From positions 68,163,001 through 68,227,000 of the forward strand of contig CM060833.1 in assembly GCA_030762175.1 (NCBI GenBank): a DNA stretch of 64,000 nucleotides, written 5' to 3'. The translations under genes and the position numbers were made by a program. This DNA comes from Metallyticus violacea (taxonomy: Eukaryota > Arthropoda > Insecta > Mantodea > Metallyticidae). The notes beneath the pieces were generated by a model that saw only the letters and a program-made list of their open reading frames with translations, had not been told where the DNA came from and made no database searches. Position 1 is the stretch's first letter, and each line of letters opens with the position of its first letter. This document shows, piece by piece, positions 1 to 10,601 of the stretch.

Positions 1-434
1 AAAAGAAGATGAATATCCCTAGAGTTTCTCAAATGAAGCGGGAGGCAGGTATTCCTTAAGAAATAATTTATATTATTAAATTATGACATCTTCTTTCTCC
101 AACACCGTAAATGGTTTTCAATTATAGTTATAAATAATATATTTGTACAGATTATGGAGCCAACATACATTTAAAGCCAAATTTTCAATTTGTCATCTGA
201 ATTGTGGAATCTAAGATTTTATAAACTATTTACAACTTAAAGAATTGTTTTAAAATGACTAAGAAAGAAATTACCGTTAATTTTTCTTAGCATGCAGCTG
301 TTTAAAGAAAATTTAAAGTTTTGTAAATAAATATGCTTAATTAAAGCGGAAAAGGTAGATACAACAAATAAGCCGAAATTTCCCATTATCAACTGCAGAT
401 ACCCCCTGAGTTGAGAAGATTACATTTGATTTAA

Positions 435-720
435 AATCTTAAGAATGAATACCGCCGTGGTCAAGTAGTTAGACAACTCATTTCCATCAAGGCGACCCGG
501 GTTAGAACCCTGTTACCGTACTTGCAGTAAAGCGGGGCTTGAGAAGATGTTCTTCGGATACTGTTGTTTCCTCATTCGTTCCACTTACTGCTCCTTTGTC
601 ACGCTCAATCCCATCTTAATATTTCCAGTATATCGTAATGTACTCAGGATTACGGCAAGTACCTTTAAAATGAACTGCACTATTCCATTAACCTATAGCG
701 CCCGTGTGAGGAAATGACTA
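435..720 (+). repeat. tRNA-headed SINE-like repeat (family unassigned)
   Basis: The first ~75 bases resemble a tRNA gene body: a box-A-like stretch (GTGGTCAAGTAGTTAGAC) is followed about 35 bases later by a box-B-like GGGTTAGAACCC at about 499-510. Downstream sequence is ordinary unique-looking DNA without an obvious A tail, so the 3' limit is approximate. A functional tRNA is unlikely because the acceptor stem does not close. It differs from the three SINE families named elsewhere in this window. Only this one copy was seen. Confidence 0.4.
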
Positions 721-1583
721 CTATTTGATCATTAGATGTCATCATCACATCTTAGAGACAAGGTATTCTAAACCTTCATTACTTTGTAATGTCTTTATTT
801 TTCTATTGCTAGTTTCAAAGCACACAAGTAGTGTATGTCTGTTTTCCGGTGAAGTTTATTGCAGGTACCTGCATTATCGACAATTAGGATTGAGAGTAGG
901 TGGTTGTGTTACCGACATGCATAGCTGCATTACCGATCTTGAGTGGTGGCGGGGGATAGGTGGTTGCGTTACCGAACTTCAGCATTCCTGCGACAAACCC
1001 CATCCGGAGAAGGAACGTTGTTTATGGGTTAATGCATTATCCATGTTTTGGGGAGTGTTAAAACATTTTTGGAATTCCAGTTTTTTACCTTCGAGGTTTT
1101 ATTTACTGTCGAGTGAGGTGAGTGTTTTTTCTTCTCTACATTGGCAAAGCTTTTTTTTTACCCTTGGTGGGTGGGCATTATTATTCTACTGGAGAAAAAT
1201 GTATCGCGTTCAACTTTTAATATGAAAAAACGTTGCAATTATGCAAAAAATATCCTTAAATGCGAAAATATAATTTTCTATTATAAAAAATGTTCTAATT
1301 GTTTGTAATTACGCAAAAATATTGTAATATTGCAAAATTTTTGTTAAAAAGGGAATCATACCACTGACATTGATAAAATGCAAACTATATATATTAATTG
1401 TGAATTACATAATTAAAATACAATTGACGTCTTAATTATGCAATAAAATATCTTCAAATGCTAACGACACAGTTAAAACACAAACAACGTTGATAAAATA
1501 TCGCCATGACGTGATAAATAGCATACCCTAGGCCAAATGAATGTTTTCACCTCCTATTCCGTCGACTCACTGATCGTTTGGTG

Positions 1584-1853
1584 GGATTGATTTATTTACG
1601 GACGCTCTTCAACATCTCGGGTCATCAGCGTCCCATTCAACTCGGGGAGTAAAACGGCCGACAAATTTTGCTCAGAGGCCTCTTTTTCAGGCTTGAGGTT
1701 CTTTTTCGTGCCGTAAATGTACGACACGGAACCCACGGCTTTACTTTCCTTCCGAAGGAAGCCATACTTAGGATTTTTACGTCCTGAAAAATCCATCGGT
1801 CCTGGTCGGGTTCGAACCCGCGATCTTCGGTTTAGCAGGGTAAACCGACTCTG
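1584..1853 (-). repeat. SINE-1 copy, box A deleted
   Basis: Read on the minus strand this is the SINE-1 family: box B (GGTTCGAACCCG at about 1810), then the conserved body (cgtaaatgtac, ggcctctgagcaaa, cgtccgtaaat) and a short A-rich tail. About 30 bases of the head containing box A are missing between GTCGGT and TTTACC, so this copy should not be transcribed from its own promoter. A probable imperfect target duplication flanks it (gatcgtttggtg at 1572-1583, gatcgttggtg at 1854-1864). It lies inside the left-arm-only insertion. Confidence 0.85.
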
Positions 1854-2648
1854 GATCGTTGGTGAAAAGTTATGTTGGCATATGCTTTTCACCGCAATCA
1901 TGTTGCAACTTATCTGAAAGCTTTCACCCCAGGTAATTTTATTGTTTCCACTGTTAAAAACATTCCCTTTGCTTGTGAATTTCGGTCTTAACAGGTTATC
2001 GTTTAAGGTCAGACATTGTTTCTCCTATTGAAAGCATTTCCATGTTTTGGAGAATTTCAATCTTAAAAGCTTGTGCATATTATGGCAAGATTTTTATTGT
2101 TTTACCTCTTAAAAGCATTTAAGAATTCCAGTCTTAAAAAGGTTTTTCCGTTGTCGTTTATGGCAGGGTATATTTTATTGTCGGAGTAACCTAATAGTGA
2201 GTTTTTCCATGTTTTTCAGAATTTATGTCTTTTTTAGGGTAAGGAGATGTGGAAAATCGATCTCATTGGTTGAAAATAAAGTGAACGGCAGTAGAAAATC
2301 AATCCTCATTGCCTGATGGACTGTGCATGTGACTGAATAGTAGATAAGTTTTTGGTGGAAAAATAAACTACAATTTATCAAATGTGTATATGGTCATTGA
2401 AATACATATTGCATCTTTCTTTATAGCGAAGTACAGTGATAGTATTGTCAACACAGTGAGGAGTTACGTAAATAAGTGTAGTTACAATTATAGGTATATC
2501 GAAGTCCATAGGCTAAGTTATATTTGGAAACCGTAGCAAAAAGTCTAACAGTTATACTGCTGTGGCAGATTCTACGTGTTTCGTAAACTATCCAAGTCCT
2601 TGCAGATCAATTTACGAGTGTCCTCGTTGTAGTATTTTTAATTAAAAA

Positions 2649-2960
2649 ATGTCAAGTAAACTGAAGTGTAATCAGTGTAAAAATCACTTTGGTGAACATC
2701 CCCATTTTTATAGTTGTTTGTGGAAACCCTTTTACACCAACGATAAATTTGTCAACTTTATACTTGATGATATAGAATGTAGAAACATTATGTTCGAACA
2801 GAATGAATATGTACAGGTGTTGTACAAAAAACTAGTTTTTTATCCAAAATGTTTATATTGTCAAGCACTACGTACTTGTAACCTGTATAATATTACATCG
2901 CCATTTCAACATATACATAACCATGTCTGCAAGTGTATCCATCGTAATTTCTTGTTTTAA
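2649..2960 (+). CDS. Hypothetical Cys-rich 103-aa open reading frame
   Basis: I do not recognise this frame. It starts at an ATG after an A-rich run and encodes 103 residues with nine cysteines, including CxxC pairs at residues 7/10 and 68/71, a further Cys at 77, and His/Cys-rich residues near the C-terminus (HNHVCKC). The spacing hints at a small zinc-binding fold, but no family pattern fits convincingly. It sits in the 2.6-kb segment present in only the left arm of the inverted repeat. Upstream and downstream DNA is AT-rich with no clear promoter. A chance open frame remains quite possible. Confidence 0.25.
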   Translation: MSSKLKCNQCKNHFGEHPHFYSCLWKPFYTNDKFVNFILDDIECRNIMFEQNEYVQVLYKKLVFYPKCLYCQALRTCNLYNITSPFQHIHNHVCKCIHRNFLF

Positions 2961-4591
2961 TTTTCTATAAGTTGTTATATATTTTCCAGAAAATAAGCTT
3001 TTTAACAAAGTGTATATACTACCATAGTATATTTAATTTTCTAAAGTAATAGTTGTTGGTAAAAATGTGTTTTATATGTGTTTTCACTAATGTTTTCGAT
3101 TTTAATGTCTATTACCACAAAAGTCAGGCTTTTAGCAAAATGTATAACAGTATGTTTTAATTTATATCTGTTTAAAAATGCGCTTAATTTCTATTTACCC
3201 CTCAGATTTTAATACATATTTCAGGTTTTTGACAAATGTATGTCAATATGTTTTAATTTTATATCTTATAATAAAGTACACTAATTTATACTAAATTTAA
3301 CGTCTTATTTTCCCCTTCCCCTATTCACCAATCAATGTTGATAGAAGTTTTGCATGGTTTATGCACAGGGAAAACACGTGCTTTTAGCAGCATAATTCAC
3401 TTAAGTGTTGTTACGTTAACTTCCGATGAGTATGGTGTCCATAAAACTAAATACTTTATCACTACGCCATGTCATCTTTACTCCCGTATACTTAAAGGTT
3501 TCTGTTATGCCTAAGCGGCGGAAGAAAACTTTCACTTTTAACACGATAATTCACTAAATTTTTGTAAGTTAACTTTAGGGTACTCACTCGGCTGCGAAAA
3601 AACCGAATATTTTTTAACTTATGTAGAGTTAAACAGAACGTTCCTCGAAAAAAGATCTCGCAAAAGGCTTTTTAACACTTGATCGTGAAAAAGAGAAGAA
3701 ACTAAAGATTTCGCCTGCTAAATCATTTTAAAATTGTACATATATTACAAACATATAATTCACACACACACTGAATCATTTTTCTGTATGTCAAATATAC
3801 TAAGCTTTTTAGCCTATTAACAAGAATAGCCGAACGATGCGGATGCTTTCTTTATCCCAGCCGAATTTCTTTTAGTAGTACCTACTAAGTTATTCTGGTG
3901 ACTTTTTATTTATTAAATGTGAATAATGGGGAGATTTGGCCTGGTACCCCAAGGAAACTGCATCCTGTTTTATCTCTGTGAGCGGGGTGGAATGGTGGAG
4001 AGAGATGTCAGGTGATTTACTTTAACAGGAGAGTCCGGGGGGCAGGAAATGCTGTCACTTTTCTTTCATTGCAGAGTCATATTGAAATGTTAGATGAGTT
4101 TTCTCTTTTTCTTCAAATAGGACACTGAAAATATTTTAGGTACATGTTGGAATAGAAGTCAAGTGTTTCGTAACTTAGAAAAAACATTGTTGCTGTGATT
4201 AATTATCTCTGCAGAGGAAAAGGGATTTAATGGGTGCGGCATTTCCTGTATCAAGGCGTATGAAAACAGCGGAAAATGAAAATTTTATTCTATATAACCA
4301 TTCAGTTAAACAAAATGTATTCCCAATGAGTTTACGCACCATAATACATAAAAGCACAAACTCTATAGTAAAGATTGTTAATATTTTAATTACTGCAGCT
4401 TTCCCACCAATGTATTTCATAACTATTTGTCTCTTTCACGACTCTTCACCTACAAAAGACCAAACAATAGATGCATTCTATAACAGAAAAAGTTATACTG
4501 TAGTTTAACAGATAATGATTGACAGCAAAATAAAATTGTATTTTATTCGTTTTAATTTGTTTATCAACCTGAACCATTGTCTCGTTTTAAC

Positions 4592-4638
4592 CTTCTTCTT
4601 CTTCTTCTTCTTCTTCTTCTTCTTCTTCTTCTTCTTCA
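4592..4638. repeat. (TTC)n microsatellite
   Basis: About 15 perfect CTT/TTC units. The corresponding place in the right arm of the inverted repeat (about 8896-8912) holds only a short interrupted AAGAAGGAGAAGAA, so the tract expanded in this arm alone. Confidence 0.95.
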
Positions 4639-5289
4639 ACACACCAAAGCCATTGCCCAATTATATAAAAGAAAAAAGCATCCTGTATTTTTCGCTCACT
4701 GTTAATGATGTTATAACACATTTTTCTTTTATTCGTTTTAACTTTCCCGTCATCATTTCTCCCAGAAGAGACGCACAATTAGATAGAATGTATGTTGATA
4801 TTCTCTGCACTGATATGTCATGAGTCAATCCTCGCTCCAAGCAACATTTTAAGCCGTCTGCAACCATCCTTGCCCGTAATAGATGCCGCAGAATTAATGG
4901 AGATATGTTGATGTCCAATATGTTGCATATTCTATCTATTTGTATATACCAAGAAACTAGATCACTGAGAACACGTCTTTGAGTAGAATCGAGGATGTAG
5001 TAATTAAACTGAAAGCGCAGTTTACGAACTCACAAATATATACCTCACGCGCATGCATAAACGACATCATGTATCACATGTGCCTAACCGTTTTGTGTAC
5101 TTTAATGGATGCCGAAAGATTAAAGTTTAGGTTTTCAACACTTATTTCATTGACATGTACGACTTAAAATTTTCCAGCAAACAGTCCTTTGTTATGTTTA
5201 CTATAGCGAATAGGTGTGTAAAAATTTAAGAATACAGCTTTATTCCAGTGATATTTAAAAGCTTTTTAAGAAGAATTCACGTAAACATT

Positions 5290-6790
5290 TTTTTTTTCAT
5301 AGAGAGACACTCACCTTATAATGCTTTAAAGCGAAACTAACGTTTACACATTGAATGGAAAGATTAAAAAAAAAAAAAAAAAAGTACTTCTATTCCAAAG
5401 ATATTTAAAGAAAAATTTTTTTTTTAAAAAAAAGACTATACATGGCCTACAAGTGCTCTATCTGATTTTGAAGTAAAACTGGCATTTTTTCAAGAATGTC
5501 GGTTACAGAAATTTATGGCACACCTCCTAGCTAAAGTCACTTTATTTTTTAGTAAATATGCCCTTCACTCTCTAAACTCACTGATTTAGTAACAAAAGCC
5601 TTTGTCCAGTTTTGGAGTCAAACTAGATGGGCCACTTATTGTGTGGAATTACACGCACAGGCACTTTGCCCCAAAACATTTTAACAAAAAGGAATGAATT
5701 GTGTGTATAGGAGTGGTGCTCGGTGGAAATATATATTTTAACCCTTTTTGTGTACTTTAATGATTTTTTTTCTGCGAAAGGCTATAATTTAGATTTTAAA
5801 CACTTACTCCATTCTCATGTACGACGTAAAAATTTCAGAATACTGTCTTTTCACATTTACTATAACGAATAAGCGTACAGTCGGTCCTGGTGGTGTAGTG
5901 GTTACCATACTTGCCTCCTACGCCCAAAATGCGGGTTCGAACCCGGCCAGGATCGATGGATTTTTTCGGGCGTAAAAATCCTAAGTATGGCTTCCTTCGG
6001 AAGGGAAGTAAAGCCGTGGGTCCCGTGTCGTACATTTACGGCACGAAAAAGAACCTCAAGCCTGAAAGAGAGGCCTCTGAGCAAAATTTGTCGGCCGTTT
6101 CACGCCCTGAGTTGAATGGGACGCTGATGACCTGAGATGTTAAAGAGCGTCCATAAATAAATCAATCAAAAAAAAAAAAAAAAAAAGAATAGGCGTACAA
6201 AAATTTACGAATACATTTTGTTCCAAAGACCTTCAAAACACCTTTTCAAAACAAAGTTTACATATATAGCCAATGTCTTTATGTGCCAAGTCTTTTAAAA
6301 ACTTTGTAAGAAAAATTCACGAACCAAAAGTATTCATAGAGTCACATTCAACTTATATGGTTTTGAAGCGAAGCTAACGTTTATACATTGCATGGAAAGA
6401 GAAAAGATAACGATTATATTTTTATTCCAAAGACATTTTAAGCAGCTTTTTTTTTTTTTTTTTCAAAAATGTCTATACATGGCTCACAAGTCTCTACCTG
6501 ATTTTGAAGCAAAACTGACATTCTTTCAAGAATGTGGGTTACAGAAATTTATGCCACACATCCTAGCTAAAGTCACTTTATTTTTTAGCAAATAAGCCGT
6601 TCATTCTCTAAACTTACTGATTGAGTAACAAAAGCCTTTATCTGGTTTTGAATTCAAACTAGACGGGTTACTTATTATGTGGAATTACACGCACAGGCAC
6701 TTAGCCCCAAAATATTAAAAAAAAAAAAAAAAAAAAAAGGAATGAATTTTGTGGATAGGCATGGTGATCGGTGGAAAAATGTTTTAACGC
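5290..6790 (+). repeat. Imperfect ~1-kb-spaced direct duplication in the left arm
   Basis: The block 5290-5760 is repeated in the same orientation at about 6310-6790. Shared landmarks are GCGAA(A/G)CTAACGTTTA, ATTTTGAAG(T/C)AAAACTG, CTAGCTAAAGTCACTTTA and GGAATTACACGCACAGGCAC. The right arm carries reverse complements of both copies (7290-7560 and 7770-8290), so the duplication preceded or accompanied formation of the inverted repeat. The two copies differ at many positions and in the lengths of their A/T runs. Confidence 0.75.
5880..6186 (+). repeat. SINE-1, full-length with target duplication
   Basis: A complete copy: head GTCGGTCCTGG, box A TGGTGTAGTGG, box B GGTTCGAACCC at about 5934-5944, the conserved body, then a tail ending in about 18 A. 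A 13-bp duplication flanks it (gaataagcgtaca at 5867-5879, gaataggcgtaca at 6187-6199). The matching position in the right arm of the inverted repeat (near 7635) is an empty site, so this insertion came after the arms existed. Full-length structure with both Pol III boxes makes it a good reference copy. Confidence 0.93.
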
Positions 6791-9055
6791 AAGGTCACGT
6801 CTTTTTTTTTTACAATAATTTTTAGATACAATATCGTGTGGTATTATTAACATCCTCTTAGCCCTTAGCTTTGAATACAGTCATCCAATGAACATGTGTG
6901 TTCTCAATAAAAAGATTACGTAAAACATTTTCAATTTTATTTTAGAGTGCGCAAAATTCGCAATTTTCTCCTATGCGCTTTTCAACTATACATCCTAGAT
7001 ATACACTATTGCTGACAGTGAATAATGTTACAGGCGTTAAAATATATTTACGTGCATTTGCTTAAAATTACAAATCAAAATATAGAAAGATGACATGGAT
7101 TTTCACCCGAATCAATTATTAAAAATAATTACATATTGACTTTTCGGCACGCGCATCGTGAAGGCATATAGGGAATGCGAGCCCCCAATCATTAAACCGT
7201 CTTCTGTACTTTTACGTGTAACCTCAAAGCGTTAAGTTATTTACTGTACTTTTACCTTTAATAGCTCAGTAATAAAAAGGGGAGTTAAATACCTTGAAAA
7301 AACCCACATTCTAGAAGAAATGTCAATTTTGCTTCAAAAGCAGGCAGAAGCTTGTAAGCCATGTGTAGTCTTTTTTGAAAAAAAAAAAATAAATAAATGT
7401 CATTAGAATAAAAATATAGTCGTAATATTTTCTCTTCCATTCAAAGTTAGTTTCCCTTCAAAACCATATAAGGTGAATGTGACTCTATGAATACTTTTGG
7501 TTCATGAATTTTTCTTACAAAGTTTTTAAAAGACTTGGCGCGTAAAGACATTGGCTATATATGTAGACTTTTTTTTAAAAAAATGTTTTAATGGTCTTTG
7601 GAATAAAATGTATTCGTAACTTTTTGCATGCCTATTCGCTATAGTAAATGTGACAAAAGACAGTTCTCTGAAACTTTTTATGAAGTACATGAGTCTTGAG
7701 TAAGCGTTTTAAACCTAAATGTAAACCTTTCGGAAAAAAGATCAATTAAAGTACACAAAAAGGGCTAAAATATATTCTATTCACACAATTAATTCCGTTT
7801 TTGTTAAAATGTTTTGGGGCAAAGTGCCTGTGCGTGTAATTCCACGCAATAAGTAACCCATGTAGTTTGACTTCAAAACCGGACAAAGGCTTTTGTTACT
7901 GAATCAGTGAGTTTAGAGAGTGAAGGGCTTATTTACTAAAAAATAAATAATTAAAACACTTTAACAAAAAAACTCATAAAATGACAGTTAATTTAAAGGA
8001 TAAAATAAGTAATTCACGAGGAGGTGTGCCATAAATTTCTGTAATCCACACTCTCGAAAGAATGTCAGTTTTGCTTCAAAATCAGGTAGAGCACTTGCAG
8101 GCCATGTATAGTCATTTAAAAAAAAAATTCTTTAAATATCTTTGGAATGGAAGTACAATGTTTTTTTTTTTTTTTTCCCTTTCCATGCAAGGTATAAACG
8201 TTAGTTTCGCTTTAAAGCAATATACGGTGAGTGTCTCTCTACGAAAAAAAAAAATTTTTTTTCGTGTTTTCTTCTTAAAAAGCTTTTAAATGTCACTGGA
8301 ATAAAGCTGTATTCTTAAATTTTTACACACCTATTCGCTATAGTAAACATAACAAAGGACTGTTTGCTGGAAAATTTTAAGTCGTACATGTCAATGAAAT
8401 AAGTGTTGAAAACCTAAACTTTAATCTTTCGGCATCCATTAAAGTACACAAAACGGTTAGGCACATGTGATACATGATGTCGTTTATGCATGCGCGTGAG
8501 GTATATCTGTGTGAGTTCGTAAACTCGCTTTCAGTTTAATTACTATATCAGCGTATCTACTCAAAGACGTGTTCTCGGTGATCTAGTTTCTTGGTATACA
8601 CAAATAGATATAATATGCAACATATTGGACATCAACATATCTCCATTAATTCTGCGGCATCTATTACGGGCAAGGATGGTTGCAGACGGCTTAAAATGTT
8701 GCTTGGAGCGAGGATTGACTCATGACATATCAGTGCAGAGAATATCAACTTACTTTCTATCTAATTGTGGGTCTCTTCTAGTAGAAATGATGGCGAGAAA
8801 ATTAAAATGAATAAAAGAAAAATGTGTTTTAATATCATTAATAGTGAGCGCAATTTTTTCTGTTTTGTAATTTGGCAATATGTTGGTGCGTTGAAAAAGA
8901 AGGAGAAGAAATAGATAAAAACCAGAGAATGGTTGAGGTGCGTAAACAAATTAAAACGAATAAAATCAAGTTTTATTTTACAGTAATAATAGTGTGTGAA
9001 ACTACAGTGTAACTTTTTCTATTATAGAATACATCTATTGTTTGGTATTTTGCAG

Positions 9056-9338
9056 ACATTTTTTTTGTTAATTTTATTTATTTATGAACGCTCTTTTCAC
9101 CGCTCAGGTAAAGAAACGGCCGACAAATTTTGTTCAGAGGCTTCTTCTTTTAGGCTTGAGGTTCATTTTCGTGCCGTAAATGTACGACACGGGACCCACG
9201 GCTTTACTTGCCTTCCGAAGGAAGTCATACTTAGGCTTTTTATGCCCGAAAAAATACACCAATCCTGGCCGGGTTTGAACCCGCGATCTTGGGTTTAGAA
9301 GGTCAGTATGGAGCTAATTGCACCACCAGGACCGACAG
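9056..9338 (-). repeat. SINE-1 copy in right arm
   Basis: On the minus strand it reads as SINE-1 from the CGGTCCTGGTGGTGCAATTAGC head (box A degraded; box B GGGTTTGAACCCG-like at about 9270-9282) to an A/T-rich tail. A duplicated TTTTGCAG flanks it (9048-9055 and 9339-9346). The left arm (about 4450) shows the uninterrupted target, so this insertion is private to the right arm. Several body positions differ from the 5880 copy. Confidence 0.9.
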
Positions 9339-10429
9339 TTTTGCAGGTGAAGAATCGTGAAAGAGACAAATAGTTGTGAAATACATCCGTGTGAAAGTTG
9401 CAGCAATTAAAATATTTAAACACCTTTACTATACAATTTATGGTTTTATGTGGTGCGTGAACGCAGTGGGAATTGATTTTGTTTAACTGAATGGTTATAT
9501 AGAATAAAATTTTTATTTTCCGCTGTTTTCACACGCCTTGATACAGGAAATACCTCACCCATTAAATCCCTTTACCTCTGCAGAGATAATTAAATACAGT
9601 AACAGTGTTTTTCCTCAGTTTTGAAACATTAATTTCTATTCCAGCATGTATCTAAAATATTTTCAGCATCCTATTTGAAGAAAAAGAGAACATTTCATGT
9701 AACATTTCGATATGACTGTGCAGTGAAAGAAAGGTGAAAGCTACTGTATTTTAATGATGTAACTCACAATTATAAGTGTAATTTGCTTTTTATCAATGTC
9801 AAGTGTGCAATTTGTTTCCCAACATTTTTTGCAATATTATAATATTTTTATATATTTACAATATTTGTGTGTAATTATAATATTTAGGCATAGTTACAAA
9901 ATTGTTGGCTCAATTACAACATTTTTAATAATTACAATATTTTTTACATATTTTTCTCATTTAAGGATATTTTTTGGCATAATTACAACATTTTTTTCCT
10001 ATTAAAAGTTGAACGCGATACATTTTTCTCCAGTAGGATAATAATGCCCACCCACCAAGGGTATAAAAAACTTTGCCAATGTGAAAAAAAAAAAAAAAAA
10101 AAAAAAAACACTCACCTCACTCGACAATAAATAAAACCCCGAAGGTAAAAAATTGGAATTCCAAAAATGTTTTAACACTCCTCCAAAACTTGGATAAAGC
10201 GTTAACCCATAAATAACGTCCCTTCTCCGGATTGGGTTTGTCGCAGGAATGCTGCAGTTCGGTAACGCAACCACCTAACCCCCTTGCCACTCTAGGTCGG
10301 TAATGCAGCTATGCATGTTGGTAACGCAACCAACCTCTAACCCTAAAGGTCGGTAATGGAGCTAATTGCAATACACTTCACCGGAAAAGGAATATGCACT
10401 ATTCACACATGTACATTAGCAAAACTCAC

Positions 10430-10578
10430 CTTTTGTGGCAGCAGCGGAATTTCCATGGCCACTCTGAATTAGCACATATTCCTCCCCTGGAACAGGCTCA
10501 GTGATGACGTTGGAGTTCTTACTCTTTGGACGTCCCTGGCATTGCAGAATAGCCAGGGCTAGAAGCAGCAACAACAGC
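10430..10578 (-). CDS. Candidate internal exon of a secreted protein
   Basis: On the minus strand a pyrimidine-rich acceptor (TTTTGTTTCTCGTAG) precedes 149 bases that are open in one frame and end in a consensus donor (AAAAG|GTGAGT at 10430/10429). The exon gives one base, 49 codons, then one base. The peptide begins with a strongly hydrophobic run (LLLLLLALAILQCQG), typical of the core and cleavage region of a signal peptide, followed by a polar stretch (RPKSKNSNVITEPVPG, EEYVLIQSGHG). The start codon would lie in an upstream exon at higher coordinates, which I could not find. The family is not recognised. The right end of the giant inverted repeat lies only 28 bases into the following intron. 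Higher local GC than the flanks supports coding. Confidence 0.5.
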
Positions 10579-10601
10579 CTACGAGAAACAAAAGACAAAC
10601 G

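Larger units (their letters stand above)
1428..4049. other. Left-arm-only insertion of about 2.6 kb
   Basis: The inverted-repeat arms stay colinear up to about 1427 on the left (…ATTAAAATACA) and resume at about 4049 (GCTGTCACTTTTCTTTC). In the right arm the same two stretches are directly joined near 9735. The extra 2.6 kb holds one SINE-1 copy (1584-1853) and a 103-codon open frame (2649-2960); the rest is AT-rich DNA without recognised genes. Segments around 2040-2220 (catgttttgg, attccagt, ttttattgtcg) loosely echo the terminal sequence at 1040-1110. It may be an insertion here or a deletion in the right arm. No terminal repeats were identified. Confidence 0.6.
829..10401. mobile_element. 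Giant long inverted repeat (foldback-like element)
   Basis: The left part (829 to about 6560) recurs as reverse complement in the right part (about 7290-10401). Matching anchors are 836-1225 with 10000-10390, 4055-4440 with 9440-9720, 4515-5170 with 8400-8960, 5290-5870 with 7620-8290, and 6200-6550 with 7300-7650. The outermost paired bases are TAGTG(T/C)AT followed by TTTTCCGGTGAAG. Near each end lie sub-repeats of the form GGTGGTTGYGTTACCGA. The arms differ by many substitutions and indels, so the structure is not recent. The unpaired centre is roughly 6560-7290. No transposase was recognised and no clear target duplication was found. It could be a foldback or long-TIR transposon, or an inverted segmental duplication of a repeat. 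Confidence 0.75.

Noticed and set aside
725..1225. 166-codon frame
   Set aside because: It lies in the terminal part of the inverted repeat. The right-arm counterpart is broken by a long A run and frameshifts, and the peptide has no recognisable domain.
1596..1917. Overlapping frames in both directions, and similar ones at 5835-6135, 8996-9298, 14131-14421, 36654-36971, 47717-48088 and 59703-60050
   Set aside because: All lie in SINE-1 copies; the shared peptide fragments come from the repeat body, not from a protein family.
4515..4823. Frames with poly-Phe or poly-Glu
   Set aside because: Produced by the (TTC)n microsatellite. The same applies to the poly-Asn/Ile frames at 24585-24791 and the Tyr-rich frame at 34383-34577.
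5934..5950. Functional tRNA gene suggested by boxes A and B
   Set aside because: The boxes belong to a SINE with a body, an A tail and a target duplication; the acceptor stem is not followed by a terminator.
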